This document shows, piece by piece, positions 32,770 to 44,776 of a stretch of 64,000 bases of DNA. The stretch's first letter is position 1. The number at the start of each line of letters is the position of its first letter. Position numbers and translations under genes: made by a program. The stretch covers positions 16,719,642 through 16,783,641 of the forward strand of contig OZ034975.1 of NCBI GenBank assembly GCA_964030785.1, in the 5' to 3' direction. Source of the DNA: Siderastrea siderea. Lineage: Eukaryota; Cnidaria; Anthozoa; Scleractinia; Rhizangiidae. Below the pieces are notes generated by a model. The model did no database searches, was not told the DNA's origin, and saw nothing but the letters and a program-made list of their open reading frames with translations.

Positions 32770-35700
32770 ATTACTATTATTAATATTATTATTATTTATT
32801 GGCAAATAATTGCACATTGTACATCAGTCAGTCCTGTTAAAATGTGCCGGCAGCCGGTAACTTTGCCACCTACAGTCAATTATTTGCCGTCTACTTAAAG
32901 TGCACCTAACCCCCCAAATTTTTTTTTGATCTGAAATAAATCTTTGCACCTGTCGAAACGCATTGCGCCTTTTTCTGTGAAATCCCCCTCAGTCTTGACT
33001 TTTTATAGGCTGTAAAAGTTACGAAATCCAGCCATCATCTGTTACACGACCGAGCTAGTGAGGGGCATGGGTCTATTCCTAATTTGACATCACAAACTGA
33101 TTGGCATCTCCTTATGTCTTTGTAAACATGCATGCAAAGCAGTTTGTGATGTCAAATCAGGAATAGACCCCATGCCCCTTCTGACTCGGTCGTGCAACAA
33201 ATGATGCTTAGTTTTGCGTAAGTTTTGAAGCCCATAAAAAAGTAAAAAACTGCAAATAATGGCTGAATGTTTTTGAAATAGGTGCAAAGTTTAATCTTAG
33301 CGGAAAAAATATTTTGGGGTTAGGTGCACTTGAAGACTGGTGTTCTCTAATGCTGACTGATAATAAATGCAAATGAGCCCTTACCACCTACTATAGGCTG
33401 TACTTCTGTTATCCTGGCTGCACCAGTAGTAGATCACTACAATTTTTGGTTGTGAATGGACTTTGACTTGACTAAATCCAATTAAAGAAAAGTCAATTCA
33501 CTGTTTTGGCATGCATAGAAAAACCACAAATAGCTCTCAGAATGTCTGTAGCTTTTACTATGTCTTGCAGCATGTGAGTGGAACAAAACTTAATAGACAA
33601 TCATCATGGAACCTAAAACGGAATGCGGAAAGAGAGTGTCCTACTTCCGTTTTACAAATGACTGGATGTCTCTCCCAGTATTTTTAAGAAAGCCAATGCC
33701 ATGCACAATTTTTAAGAAAAACCTTACAAGATTCTTGATGGATAAACATTTTTAGACGATAAATAATTATTTTTTTAGATGTACGACGTATTGTTAATAG
33801 ATAATTATTTGTAATTAGTTTTTAGGACAGTAGGTAGTTTTAGTAGTTTTAATCATTGTATATTTTATATTTTAGACGTGTGACATTTGCTTTTCTTATT
33901 TTAGATTTTAATACTTTTTATTTTATGGAGGACCTCCCTGAAAACCACGTATTTACGTGACGGGCGCTTCCTCTTAAAAGATTGTTTTTATTATTATTAT
34001 TATCATTATTATTATTATTATTAATAAAAAAAATTGCGCAGTTCTAGGTTTTGCATTGTAATTCCAGAAATCTCCCCAACTGAGTTTCTTGTTTGAGAAA
34101 CAAGTGGAGAAGTAAACCATTTCATTGAGTATCTCTAGTCAGTTAACAAATTGACGTCAGTTTTTTATGCGTCTGTCCTCTTATTGATGATAAATTTCGT
34201 CATCACATTGTCAAAGTGTTGTAGATCCACGAGCCGCAGGCGAGTGGATCTACAACAAACTTTGACAATGTGATGACGAAATTTATCATCAATAAGAGGA
34301 CAGACGCATAAAAAACTGACGTCAATTTGTTTTTTACAATAACAAAAAAACAAAACTGATTTTCAAACGAAGGAAAGAAATGCAAGAGTCAATGGAAGGT
34401 GCGATTGCCGCAGAATCTGAATTTCATTGTAGTTGTAATTCGGAGAATCACAGCCTCGTAAATTAAAACTTTAGTAAGAATAGGCCAGAAATACAAGGAA
34501 AAATTCGAATTGCTCAACTAACCTTTAATCCAGCGAAAACTGTTCACAAAATAATCCGCTAAAACTCGGTTCAGCTTAATTTCATTGACAGCACAAATTC
34601 CCGCTCACTGCCGATTTTCAGGTCTGAATCCTCAACAAACATCCTCAGCTTTTCGCTCCAAGGTTGCAATGGTTTCTTCAGTTTTAACACATAAATTTTA
34701 AATGATTTCCTCATTGAAGATTAGTAGATTTGTGGTACAATTATCGCCTCGTCGAAAATGCAGCGCTGAAAAGTTTGACAAAGCTTTGCTGATTGCGTCA
34801 GCTTTACGCGTTTCATCCGTCTGTACTCTTATTGACAATAAAAATTAGCCAATCAGCGCGCGAGAATTCGCTCAGTTATTGTAAAAACTTTTCCAATGGT
34901 AGACCTTGAGGGTAGATGCCACCAAAATACCACTTGGCCAGTACTCGGTAAAAATTACTTCGGAAAAAAAAGGAGGGATGAAGCTAAGTACCTTCAATCC
35001 TTGAAAACCTAAGGATTAAGGTATGCAGAGAGACTCACCCGGTTATGGAATAACCGCAATAACAAAATCTTCTCAAACAACAATGGATATGTTCTTGCGG
35101 TAAAACTAGTCCTGGCTTCAACCGATAAAGCCAAGTCCTTCAACACCGTAACAAGCTTAATTTATCATGATTCTGTTACAAGCTCAATACTATAATTTAG
35201 TGGACACAGCAACAATGACAAACGGTCGATAGGGTGTGTCGCTCAAGAAAACCTGACAAAAATCACCTAACACCTTGTAACCACAAGCATTGTAAACACA
35301 CTGTTACTATTTTTTGTCACCCAACCACAGCGATTCATAGATCTTGAATCCCTCAGAAGGTCATCAGAAGCCAATTTGTGCTCTTGCCTATATTCTGGAC
35401 GGCACCTGTATAAGCAGATTTGTCAATGACTCTGCTCTATCTAAGCAGTCATAAATGTTCTCTAAAGGTTTTCCTTACATTGCCTTTAAAAGAAAATGTG
35501 AGCCACTACAGTTTGTGAGTGTTGGAGGAAAGCCTCTGCGTATGTTAGTGTTAATTGTGAATTTAATTCAAAAAGCATCAAAGGTAATAAACCGTTTAAG
35601 CCCCAGTATCAGCATGTATATTATATTCTCCTGACACATTAAAATTGGGAGAATTTGCACAAACATTACGACATTTTCCCCTTGGTGACAATGCAATTTG

Positions 35701-37669
35701 CTCACTCCTTGATCACACTGTATGTTTGATCAAGTCATGATATTGTATGGAGAAATTAAGCACCTGGCTGTTGGGGCTTAAAAGGTTAAACCACACTTGA
35801 CGCCTTAAGGTTCAGTCTTTTGGAGGAAGCATCTGCATCTTAAAAGATTCATGCTAACAAAGTTCAACTAATTTTGTTCCTAGGCATTTCCTGTGTTGCT
35901 GGGAGACATAGATACAAATGGTAGCCTTAACGCACAAATGATTCACCAGTTTACAGATCGTATTAGAGGAAAAATGATCATTCAGGTGAGACTGGCTGTG
36001 TGAGAAATTAAGTTGCAATGTTTCCATGGCTATGGACTCTCTTAATTTCCAAGAATGATACTTTTTTCATTTATCCTTGAGAAAATTTTCTGTTCATTCT
36101 TGAATAGTTCTTTTAGGCAAGAAATTCTTTAGAGAAAAGTAAGTAAGGAGATGTGTATTTTTAGTATTTACATTCGGACAACCGAACACACGAACAAAAC
36201 TTGGAGGTATGGGCATGTCGGTCAGCCAGGCCTATTCTAGTCATATTAAACTGATGGAATAAAGTGGCTATAACATGAATATTGAATGACAAATTGCTAT
36301 TTAAGGAGGCTTGAAAGGGTTTTTGGCCGTGCGCACGCGCGTAGCCTACACATGACATAGCAAGAACGTACATGTCAGCTGAGTGAACCCAATTTTCTAT
36401 CGATAACTCATGTGCGCAAAATACCGGAAGTTGAATGCCGCGTAAAATCGCGAAAACCGGAAATAAAACTTGCACGAAACATTTGTTTTTATCTCGAAAT
36501 TTTGCTCGGTGACCCATCCTGATTTTTTGCATGCATGTAGCATTAAGAGTGCTAATTCAAACAGAAGCTTTTGGAAGAAAGTTATTCAGTGGAATTTTTG
36601 TAATTCATAAAATGGCTTTTTCGATATAACTCAAATTCTACTGAATAACTTTTCACCATACTGTCAGAGAAGTTAAAGAACTTAGGGAGCTTTCTAAAAA
36701 TGCAATAAAAAAGATAGGTCACCGACTTAGTTTTTCAGATAGTGGACGAAATCTAAAATTTGGGGGGTTCTTTTTGTGGACCTTTAGGGTTGTCATGGTA
36801 ATGGCTAGATGACGTCACAACCAGCCTTAAAGTATTGCCCGACAAAATAGTTGTCAAGATATTCATAGATTGCCCATATGCTCAGAAATACTTCCTTGTA
36901 ATCATTCCTCGTTTAAAAAGGTTTATGACATTTAAAAACCCTTTTGAGCCACCTTAAGCATTACACACGAGCTGAGCTGATGACGAAAAGCAAGTTGACA
37001 CAACGAGGCCGACTGTATATTGACACGAATAACTCAACCCAGTTCTCTGTTCTGTGCCGGCAGAAATATTAATTTACGTCAATTCTGATTATCACAAATT
37101 ACATTTTTTAATGACTTTTTTAGACACAAAAGTCAGTTTGGGTTCTTGTCCAAAGTGATGCTGAGTATAGAGGAAATGACTTCACTGCAAGTCTAACCAC
37201 TGCAAACATAGACATCATTAATGGCTCAGGGATCTTGGTGGCACATTACCTTCAAAGAATGGCCCCACACGTCGACATAGGAGGAGAATTGCTTTATCAA
37301 TATGGCTCTCAAGAGGCGGCCATGATGTCTCTGGCTGGGCGATACACTTCAGATAGGTGGATTGCCTCAGCAACTGTAGGTCAAACTGGGTGGCACTTAA
37401 GCTACTGGCACAAGGGCAACGAGAATGTAAAAGTTGGCGTTGAGTACGAGTACAACACAAGAGCGCGCGATAGTTCTGTTAGTGCAGGTTACCAAATTGA
37501 AGTGCCTAAATCTAATCTTACTTTTCGAGGAATGGTGGACACAAATTGGACAGTAGCTGCTCTTCTGGAAAAGAGACTACCTCCTTTGCCATTCACATTT
37601 GTATTGAGTGGAATGGTGAATCATGCCAAAAATCAAGCCAGGTTTGGGTTTGGATTGAACATTGGCTAA
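28683..37669 (+). CDS. TOMM40: TOM40, mitochondrial outer-membrane import pore, 4 exons
   Basis: Exons 28683-28863, 31708-31868, 35884-35985 and 37124-37669 join in phase to 330 codons including the stop (329 aa; the human protein is 361 aa). All junctions are GT/AG. The start ATG has a strong context (A at -3, G at +4) and begins MGNVLAAS, the usual TOM40 N-terminus, followed by a Pro/Ser-rich cytosolic tail. Then come the family blocks [27 protein letters not shown], the beta-strand repeats of the 19-strand barrel, and the C-terminal beta-signal ending GFGLNIG at the stop. TOM40 is the channel of the TOM complex, through which nearly all nuclear-encoded mitochondrial precursors pass. The long ORF that continues upstream of the ATG has no support as coding. 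Intron 3 holds a TTAA-flanked element and intron 1 holds a Harbinger-like one. Confidence 0.96.
29465..29677 (+). pseudogene. Penelope-like element, 3' end of the GIY-YIG endonuclease region
   Basis: An open frame of about 70 codons with [20 protein letters not shown] and [12 protein letters not shown], typical of the C-terminal end of Penelope-like proteins. The RT and the GIY-YIG core are absent, so this is a 5'-truncated copy. Its 3' tail probably continues to about 29.9-30.1 kb. Confidence 0.65.
29782..29822 (+). ncRNA. Hammerhead-like core motif in the Penelope 3' tail
   Basis: CTGAAGA (29786-29792), a 6-bp stem GGTTTG/CAAACC, then GAAA (29811-29814). This matches the CUGANGA-stem II-GAAA core. 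I do not see a convincing stem III or cleavage site. Penelope-like elements are known to carry hammerheads. Confidence 0.3.
30719..30812. mobile_element. Small foldback element, TAGCCTGC ends
   Basis: GTTAGCCTGCAGATACAGCC faces GAGCTGTATTCGCAGGCTAT within about 94 bp. It resembles the element at 58048-58236. Confidence 0.65.
32074..32455. mobile_element. MITE with TTAA target duplication
   Basis: Ends AGGGGCATAGTCACG and CGTGACCATGCCCCT, with TTAA on each side. The flanks join to a repeat that is uninterrupted at about 21070-21330. Confidence 0.8.
32733..32800 (+). repeat. (ATT)n microsatellite
   Basis: About 20 ATT units with a few interruptions. Confidence 0.9.
32897..33330. mobile_element. 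Foldback element, AAGTGCACCTAACCCC ends
   Basis: Ends AAGTGCACCTAACCCC and GGGGTTAGGTGCACTT. The arms pair over most of their length, for example ACATCACAAACTG near 33090 and CAGTTTGTGATGT near 33140. Confidence 0.8.
34145..34331. repeat. Near-perfect 187-bp palindrome
   Basis: AACAAATTGACGTCAG at the left end and CTGACGTCAATTTGTT at the right end. The arms pair almost without mismatch to a 13-bp centre (GAGCCGCAGGCGA). ORFs on either strand are mirror images. Confidence 0.9.
35589..35790. mobile_element. TTAACCC-family inverted-repeat element, copy 3
   Basis: Ends AAACCGTTTAAGCCCC and GGGGCTTAAAAGGTTAAA. It lies just upstream of TOMM40 exon 3. Confidence 0.65.
36305..36953. mobile_element. 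MITE with TTAA target duplication in TOMM40 intron 3
   Basis: Ends GGAGGCTTGAAAGGGTTTT and AAAACCCTTTTGAGCCACC, TTAA on each side. 649 bp. The minus-strand ORF inside is not recognised. Confidence 0.75.
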
Positions 37670-38958
37670 CTGCTTCCCGCACTCTAGAGGTTGTTTTTTC
37701 ACTTAAAGGGCATTTTGCTAATTTTGAGTACATGTACTATGCTCAAAAATCTCATTGCAGAAACCAAATTTACACTGTTAAGACTGTGTTTTAACTTGAA
37801 GTGGACTTGTTACGAACTTTATAAGAATTAAGATCTTGAGTTGAAATGGACTCGAGATTTGCTTTGTGATGGGTTAAGTCTATTTTATTACGGTAGATTG
37901 TATAATTCTTTGCTCTGATAAGTCGTTTAAATGACTTAAACAGAGGAGCAATTCTTAAGTATCAGCTTCAAGGTACAATACAAAGGAGTGTTTTATTCAA
38001 CTCAGAAATTGTTTATTTTCTGTGTACATGCCTCAAATGAATTTTTAATATTATACTGGCATTAATTTATGGCGATGAGTGGACCTAGTGTCGTGCAGTA
38101 TCCCCTGCTGGCCGACAGAGAAATATGAGTCATTTTCTGGAGAGCTTCCTTGTTACAGTAAATCTTCCATTTTTAAAGGTCAACTGTGTAAATTACTCTG
38201 CTTGCATATGCTCTAACTGGTTATGTAGTCATTTAATACATGGGCACAATGGCACGTGACCCTTAGCTTGGCCTTACGTTATAAAAGAAATAGAAAGTGA
38301 CCGCTTTGTGCTGAAGTACCCTGGTGCAAACACTCGAGGAAGTTTTCAATTCTTCTAAATCTCCTCTGACTCGTGTTTGCATCAGTTCATTTTCAGTTTC
38401 TTAAAGAAAAGCCAACCCAAAAGTTCTACTCGGAAAATCTGATAATGAGCATAATCCAGTTAATTAAAGTAAGTTTTGGAAGTTACTGGGAACCCGTATA
38501 GGGAGGGTCCACTTCCGCTTTTTTTTTTCCTTAATAGGGCTCCGTTTTTCCTCTTTTTTGTTATGGGTAAGTCCTGTATGTGTTGATTCCAATGGTAAGC
38601 AAACCAGATGCCAAAACTCGTATCACGTTACGATGTATTAAAAGTTTTATTTCTATCATATTTATGGTCCATAAGTAAATGAAATGAGTTGGGCCTGATG
38701 GTTTCCGTGCAAAATTTGCGAACTGATCAACTTGTTTCATGTGAATTTGAAATTGGGTTTAACTTATTTCACTATTTGTCTTGAGGCTCTTATCCGCACG
38801 GGTTTCTTCAAATAGTTGCGGGGAAGGCTCAAGTTATGATTTCGTGACAACCTTGTCTCCAGGGTACGATATTTTCTTTATTCAAAAATAATGCTGGCGA
38901 GACCTGGCCGTGGCAAACATTGGATCACGTGATCACAAAAAAAGCAACAGTCAATTGA
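37670..38958. other. TOMM40 3' flank
   Basis: No further coding exon seen. It should hold the TOMM40 3' UTR. I could not single out a convincing poly-A signal close to the stop. Confidence 0.5.
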
Positions 38959-39642
38959 ACAAATACACCCTATGTTGCCGTGCGTCTGTTAGTAATAGAT
39001 CACAGATGACGTCAAAATCTGGTAAGAACAAAAAAAGGGTACACGAGATGATAGCCGAGTGTGTATGGCGCGTTATCAGGGTCAAAATTCAATGTACAAA
39101 CTTTTTTCAGTTTGAATTTCGAAACAAGTCTTTTTGCGTAATTACTTTCTAATTGCAGCTCTTTTTCCAGTTTGAATTTCGAAACAAGTCTTTTCGCTTA
39201 CAATTACTTTTTAATTGCAGCTCTTTAATACTTGCTGCATGTGTAATTGTGAATGAAGTTTATCTTGGCATTACCTGCTGAAAAGTACTTCTTTTTGCGC
39301 GTTTGTTGAGGTAAATAGAGTATCACTACATTAAAAATTACTTGTGAAATGTTTGTCTGTGTGATGTTTGCGAGCCACCCTACGATAGTCGCCTCGCACG
39401 CAAATTCATTTTGTAAATATCTAAACCCTTCGTACACATTCTCTTGATAAGGCTCTGTTTGCAGTGCATCACTGGCGCCGTACGTCTTGCTCCGGTGCGA
39501 TCGAAATCACGCTGACTTTGCCGATTTCCGGTTTATCAACATGCAACTACTTTTGGGCATATACTTCATGCTAAGCTCCATATAGTCACCCGAACCATAT
39601 AGTCACCCAGATATCCCGGGGTCCAGGCGGTCTAGTCACTTA

Positions 39643-41118
39643 CCCGTACTTGAACATCCTTAGCCATCATTATCCCCCCTTAAACATCCCTAGACATCCT
39701 TAGCCGTACTTAAACATCCTTAGACATCCTCAGCCACCCTTAAACATCCTTAGACAACCTTAGCCACCCTTAAACATCCTCAGACATCCTTAGCCGAACT
39801 TAAACATCCCTTGACATCCTTAGCCGTACTTAAATATCCTTAGACATCCTTAGCCGTACTTAAACATCCTCAGACATCCTTAGCCGTACTTAAACATCCT
39901 CAGACATCCTTGCCCGTACTTAAACATCCTCAGACAACCTTAGCCGTACTTAAACATCCTCAGACAACCTTAGCCGTACTTAAACATCCTCAGACATCCT
40001 TAGCCGTACTTAAACATCCTCAGACATCCTTGGCCGTACTTAAACATCCTCAGACATCCTTAGCCGTACTTAACCATCTTTGGTCATCCTTAGCCGTACT
40101 TGAACATCCTTAGTCATCCTTAGCCCTACTTAAACATCCTCAGACATCCTTAGCCGTACTTAAACATCCTTAGTCATCCTTAGCCGGACTTGAACATCCT
40201 AAGACATCCTTAGCCGTACTTAAACATCCTTAGACCTCCTTAGCCATACTTAAACATCCTCAGACATCCTTAGCCGACTTAAACATCCTCAGACATCCTT
40301 AGCCGTACTTAAACATCCTCAGACATCCTTTAGCGTCCTTAAACATCCTTAGTCATCCTTTGCCGTATTTAGACATCCTTAGACATCCTTAGCCGTACTT
40401 AAACATCCTTAGTCATCCTTAGCCGTACTTAAACATCCTTAGACATCCTCAGCCGTACTTAAACATCCTCAGACATCCTTAGCCGTACTTAAACATCCCC
40501 AGACATCCTTAGCCGTACTTAAACATCCTCAGACATCCTTTAGCCTCCTTAAACATCCTTAGTCATCCTTTGCCGTATTTAAACATCCTTAGACATCCTT
40601 AGCCGTACTTAAACATCCTTAGTCATCCTTAGCCGTACTTAAACATCCTTAGTCATCCTTAGCCGTACTTTAACATCCTTAGTCATCCTTAGTCGTACTT
40701 AAACATCTTTAGTCATCCTTAACTGTACTTAAACATACTTAGACATCCTCAGCTCTATACTTATCCTTAATCATCCTTAGCCGTACTTAAACATCCTCAG
40801 TCATCCTTAGTCTTGCTTAAACATCCTTAGTCATCCTTTGCCCTACGCCGGTAAACATCCCTAGACATCCTTAGCCGTACTTAAACATAGCCTTACTTAA
40901 CCGTTCTTAGTCATCCTTTGCCATACTTAAACATCCTTAGTCATCCTTAACCATACTTAAACATCCTCAGACATCCTTAGCCGTACTTTAACGTCCTTAG
41001 TCCTCCTTTGCCGTACTTAAACATCCCTAGACATCCTTAGCCGTGCTTAAACATCCTTAGCCGTACTTAAACATCCTCAGTCATCCTTAGCCTTACTTAA
41101 ACATTCTAAGTCATCCTT
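39643..41118 (+). repeat. 30-bp satellite, forward half
   Basis: Near 49 units. The unit is ACTTAAACAT CCTTAGACAT CCTTAGCCGT, that is three related 10-mers. Confidence 0.95.
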
Positions 41119-42848
41119 TAAGGATGACTAAGGACGTTTAAGCACGGCTGAGGGTGTCTAAGGATGTTTAAGTACGGCTAAGGATGTCTAGGGATGTTTA
41201 AGTACGGCTAAGAATGATTACGGATGTTTAAGTTCGGCTAAGGATGACTAAGGACGTTTAAGCACGGCTGAGGATGTCTAAGGATGTTTAAGTACGGCTA
41301 AGGATGTCTAGGGATGTTTAATTACGGCTAAGAATGATTACGGATGTTTAAGTTCGGCTAAGGATGACGAAGGACGTTTAAGCACGGCTGAGGATGTCTG
41401 AGGATGTTTAAGTATGGCTAAGGATGTCTGAGGATGTTTAAGTACGGCTAACGCTGTCTGAGGATGTTTAAGTACGGCCAAGGATGTCCAAAGATGTCTA
41501 GGGATGTTTAAGTACGGCTAAGGATGTCTAGGGAAGTTTAAGTACGGCTAAGAATGACTACGGATATTTAAGTACGGCTAAGGATGTCTGAGGATGTTTA
41601 AGTACGGCCAAGAATGTCTAAGGATGTCTAGGGATGTTTAAGTACGGCTAAGAATGATTACGGATGTTTAAGTGCGGCTGAGGATGCCTAAGGATGTTTA
41701 AGTACAGCTAAGGATGTCTAGGGATGTTTAAGTACGGCTAAGAACGAATAAGGATGTTTAAGTACGGCTAAGGATGTCTGAGGATGTTCAAGTACGGCCA
41801 AGGATGTCAAAGGATGTTTAAGTACGACTAAGGATGACTAAGGATGTTCAAGTACGGCTAAGGATGTCTAGGGATGTTTAAGTACGTCTAAGAACGATTA
41901 AGGATGTTTAAGTACGGCTAAGGAAGTCTGAGGATGTTTAAGTACGGCCAAGGATGTCAAAGGATGTTTAAGTACGACTAAGGATGACTAAGGTTGTTTA
42001 AGTACAGCTAAGGATGTCTAAGGATGTTTAAGTACGGCTAAGGATGACTAAGGATGTTTAAGGACACTTAAAGATGGCTGAGGATGTTTAAGTACGGCTA
42101 AGGATGTCTGAGGATGTTTAAGTACGGCTGAGGATGTCTAAGGATGTTTAAGTTCGGCTAAGGATGACTAAGGACGTTTAAGCAAGGCTGAGGATGACTA
42201 AGGATGTTTAAGTACGGCTAAGGATGTCTAGGGATGTTCAAGTACGGCCAAGGATGTCAAAAGATGTTTAAGTACGGCTAAGGATGACTAAGGATGTTTA
42301 AGGACGCTTAAAGATGGCTGAGGATGTTTAAGTACGGCTAAGGATGTCTGAGGATGTTTAAGTACGGCTGAGGATGTCTAAGGATGTTTAAGTTCGGCTA
42401 AGGATGACTAAGGACGTTTAAGCACGGCTGAGGATGACTAAGGATGTTTAAGTACGGCTAAGGATGTCTAGGGATGTTCAAGTACGGCCAAGGATGTCAA
42501 AAGATGTTTAAGTACGACTAAGGATGTCTAAGGATGTTTAAGTACGGCTAAGGATGTCTGAGGATGTTTAAGTACGGCCAAGGATGTCTGAGGATGTTTA
42601 AGTACGGCGAAGGATGTCTGAGGATGTTTAAGTACGGCTAAGGATGTCTAAGGATATTTAAGGACGGCTAAGGATGTCAAGGGATGTCTAAGTTCGGCTA
42701 AGGATGTCTGAGGATGTTTAAGGGTGGCTAAGGTTGTCTAAGGATGTTTAAGGGTGGCTGAGGATGTCTAAGGATGTTTAAGTACGGCTAAGGATGTCTA
42801 GGGATGTTTAAGGGTGGCTAATGATGGCTAAGGATGTTCAAGTACGGT
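41119..42848 (-). repeat. 30-bp satellite, inverted half
   Basis: The same unit on the other strand, near 58 units. The switch is at CATCCTTTAAGGATG (about 41112-41126). Confidence 0.95.
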
Positions 42849-43043
42849 CGAGTGAGTAGACCGCCTGGACCCCGGGATATCTGGGTGACTATATGGTTCG
42901 GGTGACTATATGGAAGCTTAACATGAATTACTTGCCTACTTTTGACAAATTTTCTGCGATAAGTCTTCCTCGACAAATTTTCTGCGAAAAATCAACCAGG
43001 CGTTCCAATGGACAGACCACGTGGTTTGAGGAAGTCACGTGAT

Positions 43044-44776
43044 TCACTCTCCCATGATGCGCTTTAATCCTAAATTGTCACACAATTTTGTCACGCCATT
43101 CAGAGATTTCTCCGTGTCGTCAATGTATCTTTTCCACTCAAGTGGTTTAGTATTGCTTTGGCTAATTATTTCCGTTTCAACCGAAGACAAAGATGTTTGC
43201 GAAAGCGACTGCCATCTTTGTGCCCATTGCAGTTCCGTGTATTTGGAGATAGTTCTTATCGTTGAATTCAAATGAATTTTCTTGAACGATAAGACAGAAT
43301 TTCTCTGAGGGACTGGGTGGGGATGGGTGTGTTGTCCCCGTAGAAATTCTCGTATGCTCTGCATACTGTGTTTATTCCCTCCTTTTGTGGCATATTTGTG
43401 TATAGGCTGGTAATTAACGTCTAGAGAGACTAGAAATCTGCTCTCTGGGAAGGGTTGTCCTTTCTATGAAATTTACAAAGTCAGTCGTATCTTTAAGATG
43501 TGACTTTTGTGACTTAGCAGTCTTAGCTCTAGACTGAAGTATGCTGTCAACAAATGCTGATAGTCGTTCTGTGGGTCCGTCATTTCCTGCCAGAATAGGC
43601 CGACCAACATGTGCTGGTTTGTGAATCTTTGTGAGAGTGTAGAAAAGGGGTACTCTTGTTGGGCTGGGAGTCTGTGAGAGCCACTCGACAGTCATTTCGT
43701 CAATCTAATTTCCCTGATAGAGTTCTTTGATTATTTGTTTAACTTTTTGGGAAGTTGCTTCTACCATCGGTTCTACAAGGGGTGTGTAGTTGTTTCTGTC
43801 GTCTAGTAGGATCTGACCCATCTGTGTTTTATCTCGTTTGTTCATAATGACTATGGCAGTGCCTTTATCCGCTTTCTTGACGTTTATTTTAGGGTAATTT
43901 TTTAGCTTTGTAATAGCTTTTCTTTCGTTAAGCGGTAAGTTGTGTTTCGGTTTGGTTATCGGTGTTTGCGCAAGTGGCATTTTAATTTCTTCCAGGTACT
44001 TGTAGCTCTCTAAAGCAACTGACTGTTGAACTGGCGGTTCCCAGTTAGAATTGACATAGAAGGGGTGGATGTTATTATCTTCGCCGTGATATAGGTACTG
44101 GAGCCGCATTCTCCTAGCGAAATCTTTGAAGTCTGTTAACAGTTGTTTTCTTAATGCGGTTTCGTTTGTTATTGGCTTGGGTACAAACTTCAACCCCCGG
44201 GAGAGGAGATTAACTTGATCAGTTGTCAATTCAAAAATTGAAGGGTTCTTTTGTATTTTCTTTTAGATTCTGTTTTTTAGCTGTTGTATCTTCATGGTTT
44301 TTTCTTTATTTCTTTGTGTCTTTTGTTCTTAACTTTGCGCTTTTCTATTATATCACCCCCTTTGCTTGCTAGTTTACGCACTCAGGGAGCAGACAGGGAT
44401 AAGCTTCAACAGTTTTATTGTTCATTTCTTCAAGTTTTCTCATCATTACATTGACTTCTTGTAGTCGTTTCTCTAGATTAGCGGCAATAGTTTGCACACT
44501 TTCTGGAAAGCCGTTCGTACATGTGCTAGACTGGGGGCGTGCTGTTAAACTTGCCCGATTTGAGTGTTTGTCTCTTTTAGGTTTACACGATTTGGCTCTG
44601 CGCAACTTGTCATGGTTGCGTTCGATACGGCGATGGTGTAAGAACGTCTCTTCGGCTTCTTTTCTGATCGCTTTTATGTGAGATTTAAACTCTTCGTTAG
44701 GGTAAATTTTCGCTTTTGCGTCGTAGCGTAAGTCTTTTGGGCATGTGCCCCTGTCCATGTGTTCTTTCAGTCTCAA
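43044..44776 (-). pseudogene. Penelope-like reverse transcriptase, broken
   Basis: Read from 44776 down: an N-terminal coiled-coil part (44776-44369), then a frame (44229-43705) with KADKGTAIVIMNKRDK. A TAG at 43705-43707 breaks the frame. It continues at 43695-43414 with YTLTKIHKP and GPTERLSAFVDS. A shifted frame (43364-43044) contains KPLEWKRYIDD, the RT active-site region. The sequence then runs straight into the left arm, so the thumb and the GIY-YIG endonuclease are missing. It cannot make a working protein. Confidence 0.85.

Larger units (their letters stand above)
39556..42935. mobile_element. Foldback element built of a 30-bp satellite
   Basis: Flanked by CTACTTTTG on both sides (39547-39555, 42936-42944), a 9-bp target duplication. 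Ends GGCATATACTTCATG and, inverted, GCAAGTAATTCATG, then an inverted pair of about 65 bp including CATATAGTCACCCGAACCAT and CCAGGCGGTC. The inside is two satellite arrays facing each other. It has no coding region. A 9-bp duplication fits Mutator-like elements. Confidence 0.85.

Noticed and set aside
36161..36532. 123-codon minus-strand ORF
   Set aside because: Lies within a TTAA-flanked MITE and has no recognisable domain.
39910..40113. ORF with VLKHPQTSLA repeats
   Set aside because: It is the 30-bp satellite read in frame; start and end are accidental.
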